Assembly: GCA_905221605.1 (NCBI GenBank) | Contig: CAJNDS010002132.1 | Coordinates: forward strand, 349,299-413,298 | DNA: 64,000 bases | Reading direction: 5' to 3' | Source of the DNA: Symbiodinium natans | Lineage: Eukaryota > Sar > Dinophyceae > Suessiales > Symbiodiniaceae | Shown here: in pieces, positions 23,666 through 33,998 of the stretch | How the letters are laid out: the number at the start of each line of letters is the position of its first letter | Position numbering within the stretch: position 1 is the stretch's first letter | Program-made: the position numbers and the translations under genes | The notes under the pieces: generated by a model | Told to the model about the DNA's origin: nothing | The model's input: the letters and a program-made list of their open reading frames with translations, nothing else | Databases searched by the model: none

Positions 23666-26600
23666 AACGAAGGATGCTGCTACCTGCTCGCCAAGCGGCA
23701 TAGAGTCCAGCTGTTGTTCGATGCGTACCTCGCCTCGGAAGAAGACGGCAGCGTAGGCGATGGCTGCTGCCAGGAGGTTGTCAGAAACAGCCGCGTTCTC
23801 CTCCTGGCTCGCTGGCCGACTGTGGAAGGGTGCCAAACAGCCTAGCTTTTGCGACAGACGTTGTGCTTGGTATGCAGAACCTGTAGTCTCACATTGACGG
23901 TGCCACAGGATTCGGAGCACCGTAAGAATTTGGGGATTCGGAGCGCACAAAGCTGACAAGTGATGAGTGGTGCGCAAGAGCCCCACCGAACCCTCCCGAC
24001 CCTCTCCGCAGGGGAGGAGAGGGAGAGAGGGAGAGAGGGAGAGAGGGAGAGAGGGAGAGAGGGAGAGAGGGAGAGAGGGAGAGGGAGAGAGGGAGAGAGG
24101 GAGAGAGGGAGAGAGGGAGAGAGGGAGAGAGGGAGAGACTTTCTTGCAACTTTTTTTGGGGGTGGTCTTTTGTCGACGCACGCTCCCCGCGGCAATCGTT
24201 TGGCGCGCGCGCATGTAAAGAATGATCCGATTCATAACCTGGCTTCAGTATCCTGGCCGAATTTGAGGAGAGACGCTGGAGTCAATAAAGCCGACAAGGT
24301 CACAGGGGACTAAGTTCTGTGCTGAGGCAGAGCGACTGGGTGGCTCTTGAAACTGAAAGCTTGAATGCGAACGAATACTAGTACTTGCTCCCGTCCCCGA
24401 CCCTTGTAATTACCTGCCTTGGCCGTCTCGGTATCATCTTCTGACTGCTTCATCATCTTCGCCTGCACCGTGACCTTCTTTCCCGCGTTTGCTTTGGCCC
24501 ACCAGCACACGCAGCGTCGATTGATAGCTAGCTCCAGGTTCTGCTTTGCAATGAGGTAGACGAGAAAGCTGGGGATGATAAGGCCATATGCCAAGGCTGA
24601 GCCATATCCCACATAAAGTGCCTTCCGGACTTCAGGTTGCAGACTCTGCCTACTTAATCCCTGAGGCCCTGACCCAGGCAGCTTCCATGTCGGAATCCTC
24701 ACACCTCAGGCTCGAAGATTCAGGGGCAACCAAAGCAGTTAGCACCTGCTGTAGGCGCCTCAGGTGGGGCAGCGCAGCAAGGAACGAGTGCTCGTGCAGT
24801 GGCTCGCCATCTTTTCAGGATCGCACTGCTTCCAAAGAACATGATGAAGGCAAGTCTTAAAGCATCTCCGGAGTACTGTGTTCAATGCCCCCGGCCTGCA
24901 TCAACGTCTTGGCAGCGCAGGAGCTTTTCGCAGCTCGCGGCACCACCAACGAAACAAAAGAGCAATACCTTCAATGCCCAATCGACACCGAGGCCTTGCC
25001 GCAGCGCAGGATTGCGGCACGTCTTGCTTTGCCACTGTTTTTGGGCACTCTGAGCTACGGTGCGCAATGACTCGCGCAGGTGCTGTGTCATATCGTGCCA
25101 AGCGAAGTTGTGATAACCCTGCACTGCACGCACAACTTCTTGACCCAATTATGATTTTGAATCGGCCCTTGGTCGAGAAGTGAAAGCTGTGTGAGTGTAG
25201 TATTTTTCGGAGTAGTGTTCCCCGGTCATCCGTACTCCTGAAATCCCTGGAAGAGAACCCCGTAGAAAATCCTGCCCTGCTGCGGTGCCTACCACTAGAG
25301 AATCCTCGCTGGGCACTAAACAAACACTTGTCACATGGGATGCTGCAGATCCGAGTATCATTTCGTATCCCTGGAGTGTCGGCGCCTATAGAGTTTGGAG
25401 AAAACCCGCATGAAGCGCCCACCCCCAAAAAGAGAAAAACTCAGCAGTGTCCCCACCCAGATGGCCGCAGAATATCACTGGAGGACCAAATCCCAGATGA
25501 TCACGACAGATCATTCAATTTGTTGGTGGGTGCAGACACGGTGCAGATGTTCATGTGCTTGTTGTTTGTCTCGTCTTTTTGCTAGTTCTGGTCCGTGCAT
25601 GCTTGGCGTCCTCGGCACTTGGCTTGTTATGTGTGTTGCGCACGTTGTTCATAAACCTGTGTGTGTATGGGTCTCAAGTTAGCCAGTTTGCCTGTAAGGA
25701 ATGCCTGACCGTGCGGAACTTGAAGGGTTGATGGGGCCTCATGTGTCAACCTTTCGGTTGTGCACAAAGACTGCCGGGAGGTTGCTACGACCTTTTGTAA
25801 ACCTGAATAAGGCAGTCTAGGCTAGCAGACAAGCTGTGCAACACCGAGCTGGTTACTTGGCCGCTGTAGCATATACACAAGCGGTTCATATGTTATTGGT
25901 ATACTGGCTTGTATTCGTTCGATTAGCATGTTGTACTGCATATCCAATTCAAAAGAATATATGAATGAGAGACACTGTCCTCTACTACGGGCTGTATACA
26001 CGTGCCGTTGTCACAAATCCACGTTGCAGAACCGCCAAAACACATCACACACACAGAGAATTCTTGTCTTCCCGAGCCAACACAATTGGAAAAACAAGCA
26101 GCGTCCACCGTCCAGCAATTGCCTTTGCTCTCCCAGCAAGCGGCTCGGTGCCAATGCGCGATTTCGACGAGAAGGCAAAGCATCAGCAGCAGCAGCGGCA
26201 GGGTCGGCGAGGCAAAGGCGCTGATGCGCCAGGCCCTCCTCACACCAAGTGCGCCGTCTTACGCACGTTTAGAAGTCTGATGCTCAGGCGGTATCGTTGC
26301 TGCATAACAATAACAACGCATCCAGGGTGGCCTTAACAAAAAAGCACACAAAGAAAGACCCTGTCCTGCCCAAGAAGCACTCGAGGCTCAGCGCATCACG
26401 AACACCGGCCACTGTCAGCTGCAGCCAGTGGGAAACCCCCTTCATGTGCACACGTACGGGCTTTAGTAGATTTCATGAGTTGCCAGGAGGAAAGGATCAA
26501 GACGGATGAGGAAGGGAGACGTAGAGAAAGGATGATTTTGAGAATTGGAGCTTGCAAAGTGCTTACTAAAGCGCTCTGTGCATGTGCCTGAAACACATCT

Positions 26601-26961
26601 AGAATGGCGGCAGCCGGCTTGGACGATTGCCACATTCCCCGCCCCTGAGTGCAGAGCAACTCCCAGATTTCCTCTTCTCAGTTTTGGCGTCCGTGCTGCC
26701 TCACACCTTACAAAGCTTAGCGGTGATGCCTCGCCCAGCAGCCGCCTACTTCCACGAATCCAAGTTTGCACAACGAAAGGCCAACCATCGCGATCGCAAA
26801 TCGTTGGTGGGTAGTCGGGTAGCCTTCGAAACACTGCTTCACGTAGACAGCTAGCCTCCGCACCACCTTTCGTGTGCGCCCGCGCAGAGTCAGGAGATTT
26901 TGCTAGCAACCACGCGCCAAATTTTTGTAGTGAGGCTTCGAGCCGCTTCCAGTAGAAGCGA

Positions 26962-27014
<53 letters not shown>

Positions 27015-29508
27015 GAGAGAGAGGGAGAGCGAGAGCGAGAGCGACGGAAGGGAGTGAGAGGAAGGAGAGCGAAAGAGCAAAAAAGCGAGAGCATGCAACC
27101 TTCACGGCCTCGCCTCTTCCAGCGCCGGCCCCGGCTCTGAGTCCCCTCTGCGGCCGTCGGTCACAGTGGGGACGAGCCCCACAAGGACTCCCCAGAGCTG
27201 GAAGAACTGTAGCAGCACTGGGCCCTGCCCAAGCAGCAATGACATCAAGGCCTCAGAACGAACAGGCAGAGCAGGCAGTGTCCGCAGCATGTTCTGGGGC
27301 TGCTGTTTAAGCCAGGGTCCTTCGTTTTGGAGGAGATTGACATGTCGCCACCCTTCCTCGCAGACATCTTCTCTCAGCTTGCCTTCTTCATGCTACAGAA
27401 ATTATCATCCTGGGCATGTCTTGGCCCTTTTGCATGTCTCACTGTGGGGCGAAGCATGCAGCCCGAACATGTCCGAACTGCTGTGTGCCTCCGCATGACG
27501 TATAGACCAGCTGATGCCATGGTGACCAGCAGCGCGCCAGCCAGCCAAGCCCGGACATGCCCAGCAGCCTCACACCTGCTGCAGTTTTTCATTGGGACAC
27601 AAAATTCTAGAATGCAATGCCTGCATAATCCTGCATAACAAGCTGCACTGCAGGTGGCCTCTCGCAGCGGCCAGCCCTGCTGCGGAACGTCTCTGCACAA
27701 ATGCTGCAGAGAATGCCCTCGTAGCCTCGGCTCATCACCCTCGCACAAGACGGTGTCGGAAAAAAAGCTGGAGCAAAGCAGCCTTCCGCGCAGCCACGAT
27801 CCTTCCAACGTTCATTGCTGCTGGTCGAATCGCACCGATCTTTAGCTGGGGCGAAGCACCTCCCAGGCCGAGCAGAGCCAAGCTGAGCGACAGGCATCAT
27901 CCCTCTTCGGATCACGAGCAGCAAAGCAACGACTGAGACCAGCACCGAAAGCACAGGTTTGTGGCGTTTGGGCTCGCAAGTCCCGCCACGCAGTGGCAAA
28001 GCTGGTCAGCCAGGAACATTTCCGGAGTGACATCCAACACCGTGGCTTGCAAATTTGCACAGGCGAGTCGGTCTCGGTTTGCCAGCACCTTCGCGCGCAG
28101 CGGAGGAAGCATGTCCAAAGCTTCACCCGCTTCCTCCGCCGTCAGCTTGATCCCTCTTAGGTCGAGCTTGACACCTTGCCGGAAAGCACTTCGGAAGGCC
28201 CCCTCTGCGAAAGTGATGCTACTAGCATCGTTCTGTGCTAGGGAAAGCAGGCCCCCAGCATCCAAGGTCTGAAGGGAAGTGGCTAATAGGTAATTGGCCA
28301 TGTAGGGCAGTGTGCCTGTGAGGCCGGACCGCGTCGCGAGGATCGTCACAATCCGCTGCGAATAAGCCATTGGCCAAAGAAGCTCGTCCACCGGGCTGTT
28401 CAGTGGGCACCCAGAGACCTCCAGCAGACACAGCAGACGCAACAAGAAAGCTTGGTGCACTCTCCCTCGCAGACGAGCGGCGTCCAGCACGGTTAGACTT
28501 GGCAGCATCTCTTTTCCCCCCCAAATTCGTTGGTAAAGCTGGTCAGCTTCTTTCTCTGTGGGCACGAAGTGAACTAGGCTGCCCTCAGCACACGCACACA
28601 TGCATGGGTGGGCCCTTGCTCAACGTAGGTGTAGAAATGCCTCAGGCACCGGCCGCTAGGTCTAGGATGCTGAGCCCAGGGAGCCGCCCGGCCCAGTCGG
28701 GCGTCAGACGACCCGCGATATTCGTGTTCCTCAACGTAACCTGCTCCAGCTCTGGAAGATCCAGGAGGTCCTGGAGGGTCCCGGTAACCGCCGTCGCCGA
28801 TAGGTCCAGGCATGTCAAGTGTTTAAGGCCACGCAGGGCCGTCAGCTGCCCGGTGATACTCGTCTCTGCTAGCAGCACATGCTTCACGGCTGCGAGTTCA
28901 GACAAGACTTTCAGGCTGCCGCTGGTTTGTGTCTTGGACGCAATTAGCCAAGCCAATCGCCGCAGGTGCTTCAAGTCCTCCAGCTTTCCGTGCACCGGTG
29001 TCTGGAACAGAAAGAGAGATTCCAACTCCTTCATCTCGCGCAGAGCATCCAGCCCTCCCGTGATGTTAGTCTCGGACAGGTCCAGATACTGCAGCCGCAC
29101 TAGTGGATGCAAAGCTCGGAGGTCGCCTGACAGATTGTTCTGTCCGAGGCGCAGTTTCTCCAGGTGCTTCAACTTGCCCAGCTCCATGGGCAGCTCGCCC
29201 TGCAAGTTTCTGCCTGGCAGATGGAGCCCCTTGACACACTTCTTCTCCTCGTCGCACTCAACTCCATTCCACTTGCAATAATGCGTGTATTGCATGTCAT
29301 CTTCAGCCACGCCCAGCTTTTGCAGCACCACTCGCAGATTGGCGCCTTCTTGATCGCCTTGGCCGGGATTCCAGAACCGCATGCCGCTAGAAGCTGACTG
29401 CAGCGGAGCTGCAGCTACTGGTCCTGCTCTCCAGCATGCTGGAGGTTGCCTCTCTTCAGCCCTATGGAGGTGATTGGAACCGAGCACATAGCGCCACAGC
29501 CAGGACCT
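21103..29508 (-). CDS. Copy B: LRR / Cys-rich / multi-pass membrane protein gene
   Basis: Minus-strand gene of about 8.4 kb. 5' exons: 29508-28648 (LRRs), 28583 to about 27925 (LRR end plus Cys-rich start), about 27740-27659 (EGF-like GYEGILCSIC to GRCER), about 27575-27490 (membrane helix WLAGALLVTMASAGLYV) and about 27350-27120 (second helix LLQFFQLWGVLVGLVP). Then come blocks shared with copy A at about 26400-26330, 26250-26110, 25010-24860, 24810-24740, 24660-24410, 23820-23690, 23400-23310, 22720-22500, 22370-22140, 21835-21740, 21725-21575 and 21175-21103. The end is LSVKKVKFI and TAG at 21103. Leucine-rich and EGF-like ectodomains on a multi-pass membrane body suggest a receptor or channel-like surface protein; ligand and function are unknown. 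An in-frame TAA at 22262-22260 may disable it or mark a different exon border. Introns hold (GGGAGAGA)n and (GA)n. Confidence 0.66.
23625..23662. repeat. (CA)n microsatellite
   Basis: About 19 CA units inside an intron of copy B. The corresponding place in copy A lacks it. Confidence 0.95.
24012..24138. repeat. (GGGAGAGA)n microsatellite
   Basis: About 16 units of eight bases with one shortened unit (GAGGGAGAGAGG) in the middle. Lies in an intron of copy B and creates spurious Glu-Arg or Pro-Leu-Ser frames on either strand. Confidence 0.95.
24410..24660 (-). CDS. Copy B membrane exon paralogous to 17630-17885
   Basis: ALYVGYGSALAYG, a helix (LIIPSFLVYLIA), then KQNLELAINRRCVCWW and a Lys/Glu-rich tail. 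Nearly identical protein to copy A, with the same stop-free length. Confidence 0.7.
25150..25930. other. Segment present in copy B but not in copy A
   Basis: Alignment with copy A breaks at about 25.1 kb and resumes at about 26.1 kb. The intervening sequence has no coding frame with support and may be an insertion into an intron. No clear terminal repeats were seen. Confidence 0.45.
26964..27052. repeat. (GA)n microsatellite
   Basis: About 40 GA units with a few interruptions, in the intron between the 5' ectodomain exons and the shared 3' exons of copy B. Confidence 0.95.
27490..27740 (-). CDS. Copy B EGF-like exon and first membrane helix
   Basis: GYEGILCSICAETF to AGRCER is a Cys-rich turn typical of EGF/GCC2-GCC3-like ectodomains. 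Removing about 83 nt (27658-27576, ending GCAG) joins it to CEAAGHVRAW and the helix LAGALLVTMASAGLYV. Intron borders are inferred from frames. Confidence 0.6.
27925..28583 (-). CDS. Copy B second exon: LRR end and Cys-rich start
   Basis: Continues in phase 0 from the LRR exon. Includes EVSGCPLNSPVDELLWP, LTGTLPYM and LDLRGIKLTAEEAGEAL, then turns Cys-rich (CANLQ, CHCVAG, NLCFRCW) before losing the frame. In this arrangement the Cys-rich module would sit between the repeats and the membrane. Confidence 0.7.
28648..29508 (-). CDS. Copy B LRR exon
   Basis: Open from an acceptor-like TTCTAG (29514-29509), so earlier exons probably lie upstream. Counting from the Val codon at 29487, residues 70-80 are the plant-type LRR cap YCKWNGVEC, followed from about residue 86 by eight or nine leucine-rich repeats of 22-25 residues (LDLSETNITG, LDLSATAVTG and similar). 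These resemble the extracellular plant-type consensus. The frame hits a stop at 28644. A GC-AG intron of 64 nt (28647-28584) rejoins it to the next exon in phase 0. Confidence 0.82.
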
Positions 29509-29514
29509 CTAGAA

Positions 29515-30520
29515 GCAAACCGGCCTGATCCTGCAAGTTTGGGGCCAGAAGAGTCTGATCATTGAGGTCCTGCCGTATATGTCTGAATGCACAGCAACAA
29601 GCTTCTGCATGTCCGGATGTGGCAGCCAAATCGTGTCCCAAAAGCTCCCCCCCTGTCCTCTGTGAGACGCTTAGCAGCTGTCAGAGCCCAGCAAAGTGCC
29701 AGCCGTGCAAAAGCCATCTGACAACGAAGAACTTTTGAATCTGAGAAATATTCAATACCCTTCAACGAAATTAAGGGGTAGGGTAAAATCCTTCCTTGTA
29801 TTCTCCTTTATAAGTTAAGGGGTATGCGTTGGGGTATGTTGAATTATTCTTAGATTGAAGGGTCCTGTACGTAACTTTCTCTATTCTTCTATCTTTTCTC
29901 CTTCCATCTTGTGAAGCGATAGTCTTGAATGCCTGCGATGATTGGCCCGAAGGGCATCGCCGTTTGGGTGCCTTCTCTGGGTTTCGGCTGCAGACATGGA
30001 GTGGGCTGGGAGTGTTTCGCAAACCTGCGGAGCCCAATGGCTTCAAGCGCGCGCAACCCAACTCGCACGTGCAGGATTTGGAGATGCATGGGGCCAATGG
30101 CTGCCCTGGGAGGTCTCGGCCGACACCTGAACATGCGCATGGTCGAAATCATTTCCGACAAAGAAGTGCTTCCGACCTGCTTGATGACTTGATGTTGACC
30201 TGAAGACACACCACGTTCTCGAAATTGGGTGCCTTTTGCGGAGGCCTGAGGATGTTTAGAGGCGAGTGATATCTACACGTTCACCAGAATGCGGTGTGGA
30301 ATCACGCTGCCGAAGCTCATTGCATCAAAAAACACGAGGGACGCAGGCAACCCAAGTCTTTTTGTCAACCGTCCATCTGGGCGCGGCATCTCAAGTTTCT
30401 CCGCGCCTTTGACCACTGACATCAAAGAAGCAATGCGGTCTACGTCAAGCTTCAAGCATCCTCGAGTCCTAGGGAAAACGACCATCCAATGCTCAGGCAC
30501 AATCCTATAGTCTGCTCAAA
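29515..30520. other. Region upstream of copy B
   Basis: First exon(s) of copy B should lie here or beyond but I cannot place them. The stretch 29889-30209 is open in several frames on both strands with no recognisable domain. Confidence 0.4.
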
Positions 30521-30522
30521 CT

Positions 30523-31146
30523 TTACGGCTGTGAGAAGGACTCCCAGGCCGAGGATGCCTTCTGCTGGACAACTGCGAACCAGCTGGGACTTGTCCAGCC
30601 TTGTGGCGGTGCTTTGGGGGTCGGAGGCCCTTCGGGCCTCTGCCCAGAATCCGCCGTAGCCTCACTGCCCGGGTTGGCGGCGGGGCTGGTGGCCGCGTTG
30701 GCTGTGCCGGCCGCGTCGGCAGCATGAGCTCTCCCGGCCACGAACTGCGCATAGGTCACGCGCCCGTGCTCGGGAAGGGGCAGCGCGGCAAAGGTCTTGG
30801 CTCTCAGCTTCACCTCATCGAGCAAGAGGACCTTCGGAGAGGAGATGGGCTCCCAGCTGTTCCCGGTCTTGTACTTGGCATAGAATGGGGAGTTGCGGAG
30901 GGGAGCCGCGACCTCGCCTGCCTTGCGAGCAGCCTCCTTCGCACGGCGTGTGTGGCCCTCTTCGTCCACCGCACGCTCCTGCCACAAGGCCAACATCTTG
31001 AGAAGGTCGTGAATGGGGAAGCCCAGCTTCACGGAGATAGCCATCGACATCTTTGGGACGCCAACGCCATCAACATCCTCCACGTGAAGCCTGAAGCCAT
31101 CCACAACGTTGCACATCACCTGTACGGGCACCTGACCGATAGTCAT
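30523..31146 (-). CDS. Single-exon hypothetical protein, 207 aa
   Basis: An uninterrupted frame from ATG at 31146 to TGA at 30523. The first 110 residues look like a folded domain (MTIGQVPVQVMCNVVDGF, then MSMAISVKLGFPIHDLLKML), followed by a basic helix rich in Arg, Lys and Ala, and YAKYKTGNSWEPI. The last 60 residues are Ala/Pro/Gly-rich and probably disordered. Base composition is GC-rich at third positions, unlike the flanks. I do not recognise the family. It may be a complete intronless gene (retroposed genes are common in dinoflagellates) or one large exon. No spliced-leader relict is convincing upstream: only CCTCAAG at about 31190. Confidence 0.48.
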   Translation of the reverse strand: MTIGQVPVQVMCNVVDGFRLHVEDVDGVGVPKMSMAISVKLGFPIHDLLKMLALWQERAVDEEGHTRRAKEAARKAGEVAAPLRNSPFYAKYKTGNSWEPISSPKVLLLDEVKLRAKTFAALPLPEHGRVTYAQFVAGRAHAADAAGTANAATSPAANPGSEATADSGQRPEGPPTPKAPPQGWTSPSWFAVVQQKASSAWESFSQP

Positions 31147-31149
31147 GAG

Positions 31150-31880
31150 TCAGAGAGCAAGCAGGGAGCTGTCCAGCGAATTCCTTGAGGTGCGGGTTGC
31201 AGGGAGAGGACTAGAGAGTCACCCAGCTTTCCGCAACTTGGGCCAAGAGCGCAGTGTGACAGATGGCTGATGGCAGGTTCCATGCATCGCTGCAGCTGAT
31301 GACGGACAACTCGATACTGCAACTCCTTCCATGATCTCGTTTGTCAATCGCAAGCATAAGGCCCGAAGCAGTGAGAGGGACAAAGGCAGAGAGAGAGAGA
31401 GAGAGAGTGAGTCGCATGTAGACAGTGCTGGACTGTCTGCTAGGCAGTGTTACTGCAAGGGAAGAGCGACTGCGCATAGCAAGTCTTGTCAAAGTGATCT
31501 GCATCAACCAGTTGGCCTCATCAACTCGTCTTCTAACGACACGTAAATGCTGCTCGACGGGGGCTTCTGTCACGAACACAGAACGAACCTTCACAAGAAC
31601 AGAATAGCTGTAACTGTGCAAGTCACCTCTGCTGCTTGCATCAGCCACACTTCTGTTGGCAGAAATCCCAGACCCTTCGGCCAATTCTAAAACTTTTCAG
31701 ACAATCGTCACCCCAAAGGAATGCAATCGCAGATGCCGGGATCCTGCTCTCTTCCTTTTTTCCTCACGAGAATCGTGCGGCGCAGGCGCCACCAACCTCC
31801 AGGTGATACGGAGGGACGCAGGCCTCCGTGCTTTAAGCAACGGGGCGATTAGACTCTGAAAGAGCCGGGGGGACAGCACC
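31150..31880. other. Non-coding stretch with short (GA)n
   Basis: A (GA)n run lies at 31388-31410. A 157-codon minus-strand frame (31211-31684) crosses that run and is not supported. Confidence 0.4.
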
Positions 31881-31883
31881 AAG

Positions 31884-31988
31884 TGGGGTCTACGAAAATA
31901 GGTGGGTGCCACAATTACAATCTTAAATCGTAGGATCTCCGTGTAATAAGGAGCCCTCTATGGTACCTCCTAAAATCGTAAACCCCCA
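31884..31988. mobile_element. MITE-like element, G-rich TIR family, copy 3
   Basis: 105 bp. Left TGGGGTCTACGAAAATAGG; right, in reverse complement, TGGGGGTTTACGATTTTAGG. Interior has the shared TCGTAGGATCTCCGTGTAAT block. Confidence 0.58.
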
Positions 31989-32415
31989 AGTCGGACGGGG
32001 GCATCCGATCCGCAGCCTCATTTGGCCATCTGATCGTTCTCTCACGTCCCAACCTGTCGTAGAAGTACGCAGCGCAAACATGCGCAAGGTGGCCGCTGTT
32101 GCTGAGAGCCACGTTGTATATATCTTGAGCTGGAAAAATCCTTCACGGAGATCTCTGCAAGACTGGCTGGGTTGGAATCAATACATGCCTGTGGCTTCTC
32201 GATCGGCGCACTGCTTTGCTGTCCCTGTGTCCCTGTGTCCCCTGGACAGGCTGTCAGGCTTCCTGAACCATTTGCTTAAAGACTCGTCGGCGTTTAGCCG
32301 GAAGAGCCCGAATCGATTAAGTCGCGTGACTCCAAACAGCAGGCGCAGTTAGCAGGTGGGCGCCACCTGGCACTGACTCTGCATAAGTGGCAGTTCCACC
32401 GGACCCTTTGCCATA

Positions 32416-32509
32416 TGGGGGTTTCCGAAAATAGGGGCACCCGTTTTGGGGGGTCCCTCTACTATTTTGGGGGTATATCAAGCGTACCCCCTATTTTGGG
32501 AACCCACCA
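32416..32509. mobile_element. MITE-like element, G-rich TIR family, copy 4 (best ends)
   Basis: 94 bp. Left end TGGGGGTTTCCGAAAATAGG and right end (reverse complement) TGGTGGGTTCCCAAAATAGG match over about 24 bp with few mismatches. TA flanks both ends (32414-32415, 32510-32511), as for TA-inserting elements. Confidence 0.68.
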
Positions 32510-32770
32510 TATGTGCTTGGGAGCCAAAGCCGACTCAGTCCTACGCATGCAAAACAGCCCGCTCAGTGGCTTGCACAACACGAAGCCGATCTCCCAGCTC
32601 CACCATCGTGGCGGTGAAGTTCAGGAGGCAGAAGAGCATGGCATTGACGGACAGCGCGTAGCTGTTCGAGGTTGGCTTGTGAGTCGCGACAAACCTGGCC
32701 CCGGAGCTGAGACACAGGGCTGCCCCCCGCAGCGTCAAGGCTGCGCGGTCTGATGATCGGATGATGTGCA

Positions 32771-32840
32771 CCCTAAACCCTAAACCCTAAACCCTAAACC
32801 CTAAACCCTAAACCCTAAACCCTAAACCCTAAACCCTAAA
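32771..32840 (+). repeat. Telomere-like array (CCCTAAA)n
   Basis: Ten perfect CCCTAAA units. Opposes shorter TTTAGGG blocks at 32963 and 33054. Confidence 0.95.
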
Positions 32841-33053
32841 CGCCCAGCGCCTCTCGAAGTGCTTGCTCGCGCCTATTCGCAGGAGCCCATCGGCATTTTG
32901 CAGGTCGAAGAGCGCCAGGGCTGCAGCCTCAAGGACTGCTGGGGACCCAGGGGACTCTTCCAGGGTTTAGGGTTTACTCGGCGCTATCTCTGAGTCTGAG
33001 CAACTGAGCGCGACTGCACTGTGAACCAGCACATCATCGGGACCATCCCCCAT

Positions 33054-33092
33054 TTAGGGTTTAGGGTTAGGGTTTGGGGTTTAGGGTGTAGG
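33054..33092 (-). repeat. Telomere-like units (TTTAGGG/TTTGGGG)
   Basis: Five or six degenerate TTTAGGG units. Confidence 0.85.
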
Positions 33093-33133
33093 GCTTAGGA
33101 AGAACATGGAAGAACCGAACTCCGCCCCCTACT

Positions 33134-33285
33134 TCGGTGTCCAAAGCACGATGACCTCGGACTCGGGCAACGTGGACTCCAAGTCCAGTGTTCCATGGGC
33201 ATGGGCGCCACTGTCGACGGTGAACCGACAGATCTCGCAAAGCGAGTTGCCCATGGCTTCCCACTGCTCCTCGGGTGCCGGACAA
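33134..33285 (-). CDS. Exon-like fragment, C-terminal 50 residues
   Basis: One minus-strand frame reads PSCPAPEEQWEAMGNSLCEI, continues CRFTVDSGAHAHGTLDLES, and ends VLWTPK with TAG at 33136-33134. Composition is strongly protein-like, and the two other frames on this strand are Arg/Ser-rich. It lies between the TTTAGGG block at 33054 and a GTAT repeat at 33329. Family not recognised; it could be the last exon of a gene or a remnant. Confidence 0.33.
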
Positions 33286-33327
33286 GACGGAGTCTATAGA
33301 GAATCTCAGGAAGTTTGGCATCGGGAG

Positions 33328-33328
<1 letters not shown>

Positions 33329-33360
<32 letters not shown>

Positions 33361-33382
33361 TGTATGTGTATATATATATATA
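33329..33382. repeat. (ATGT)n / (TA)n microsatellite
   Basis: About nine TATG units followed by a short TA run. Confidence 0.95.
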
Positions 33383-33626
33383 GGGTAGAATACCCCATCC
33401 GGGCAAGCCCGAACGACCACACTGCGTGCATGGCGTGACCAAGAAGCCCGGAAGGGATAAGGAGGGCGGCAAGGACGGCGCTGACTACAGTTACGGACTC
33501 ACTAAGAGTTCAGGGCGATGTCCCAGGGGCCCTTCTTGAAGTGCTTGAGGGGAAGAAAAGCCGAGGCCAAATGCGCCTGAATCCCAAACCCTAAGCCCGA
33601 AACCCCCAAACATCACCAAAATAATG

Positions 33627-33998
33627 TCAGGGGTCTAGCGGGGGGTCTGGGAGTCGGGGTCTGGAACAAAAAAACCAAACGACGGTCCTGAGTTTCAGGG
33701 CGGATGAAAACGCTCCCCAGACTGCCTTCAACTGGGGCCTCCCATCTCCCAAACCCCTGGCCTTGGGAAGCCTGAAAGAACCCGGGAGCAAGACACTCAA
33801 GAAGAAATGCTGAAATTTCATCCGAGACTCCATCTTCTTGATCACTGCTTCCAGAGACTTGCTTGCAGCAGCCGAGTAGCTCGCGACCAAGGTTGGAACC
33901 ATCTCGTCGATTTCTTCGATCCTGAGCAGATGACCGCGACTAAAACTGTCAGCCGCCGCGTCAGCTGCAAGTTTTTCTCCGTGTATGCTTTCGGACAA
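33627..33998 (-). CDS. Possible exon, helical protein, 123 aa
   Basis: Starts with ATG at 33998 and stays open to TAG at 33627. Residues 1-65 (MSESIHGEKLAADAAADSFS; HLLRIEEIDEMVPTLVASYS; SLEAVIKKMESRM) look like amphipathic helix; the rest is less convincing and may be read-through into an intron. Not recognised. Confidence 0.32.
   Translation of the reverse strand: MSESIHGEKLAADAAADSFSRGHLLRIEEIDEMVPTLVASYSAAASKSLEAVIKKMESRMKFQHFFLSVLLPGSFRLPKARGLGDGRPQLKAVWGAFSSALKLRTVVWFFCSRPRLPDPPLDP

Noticed and set aside
23525-24235. 236-codon minus-strand frame
   Set aside because: Largely translation of the (GGGAGAGA)n and (CA)n microsatellites. Only the short part around 23690-23820 is supported, by its match to copy A.
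26463-27098. 211-codon minus-strand frame with poly Leu-Ser
   Set aside because: The N-terminal part is the (GA)n repeat. The remainder is not conserved in copy A.
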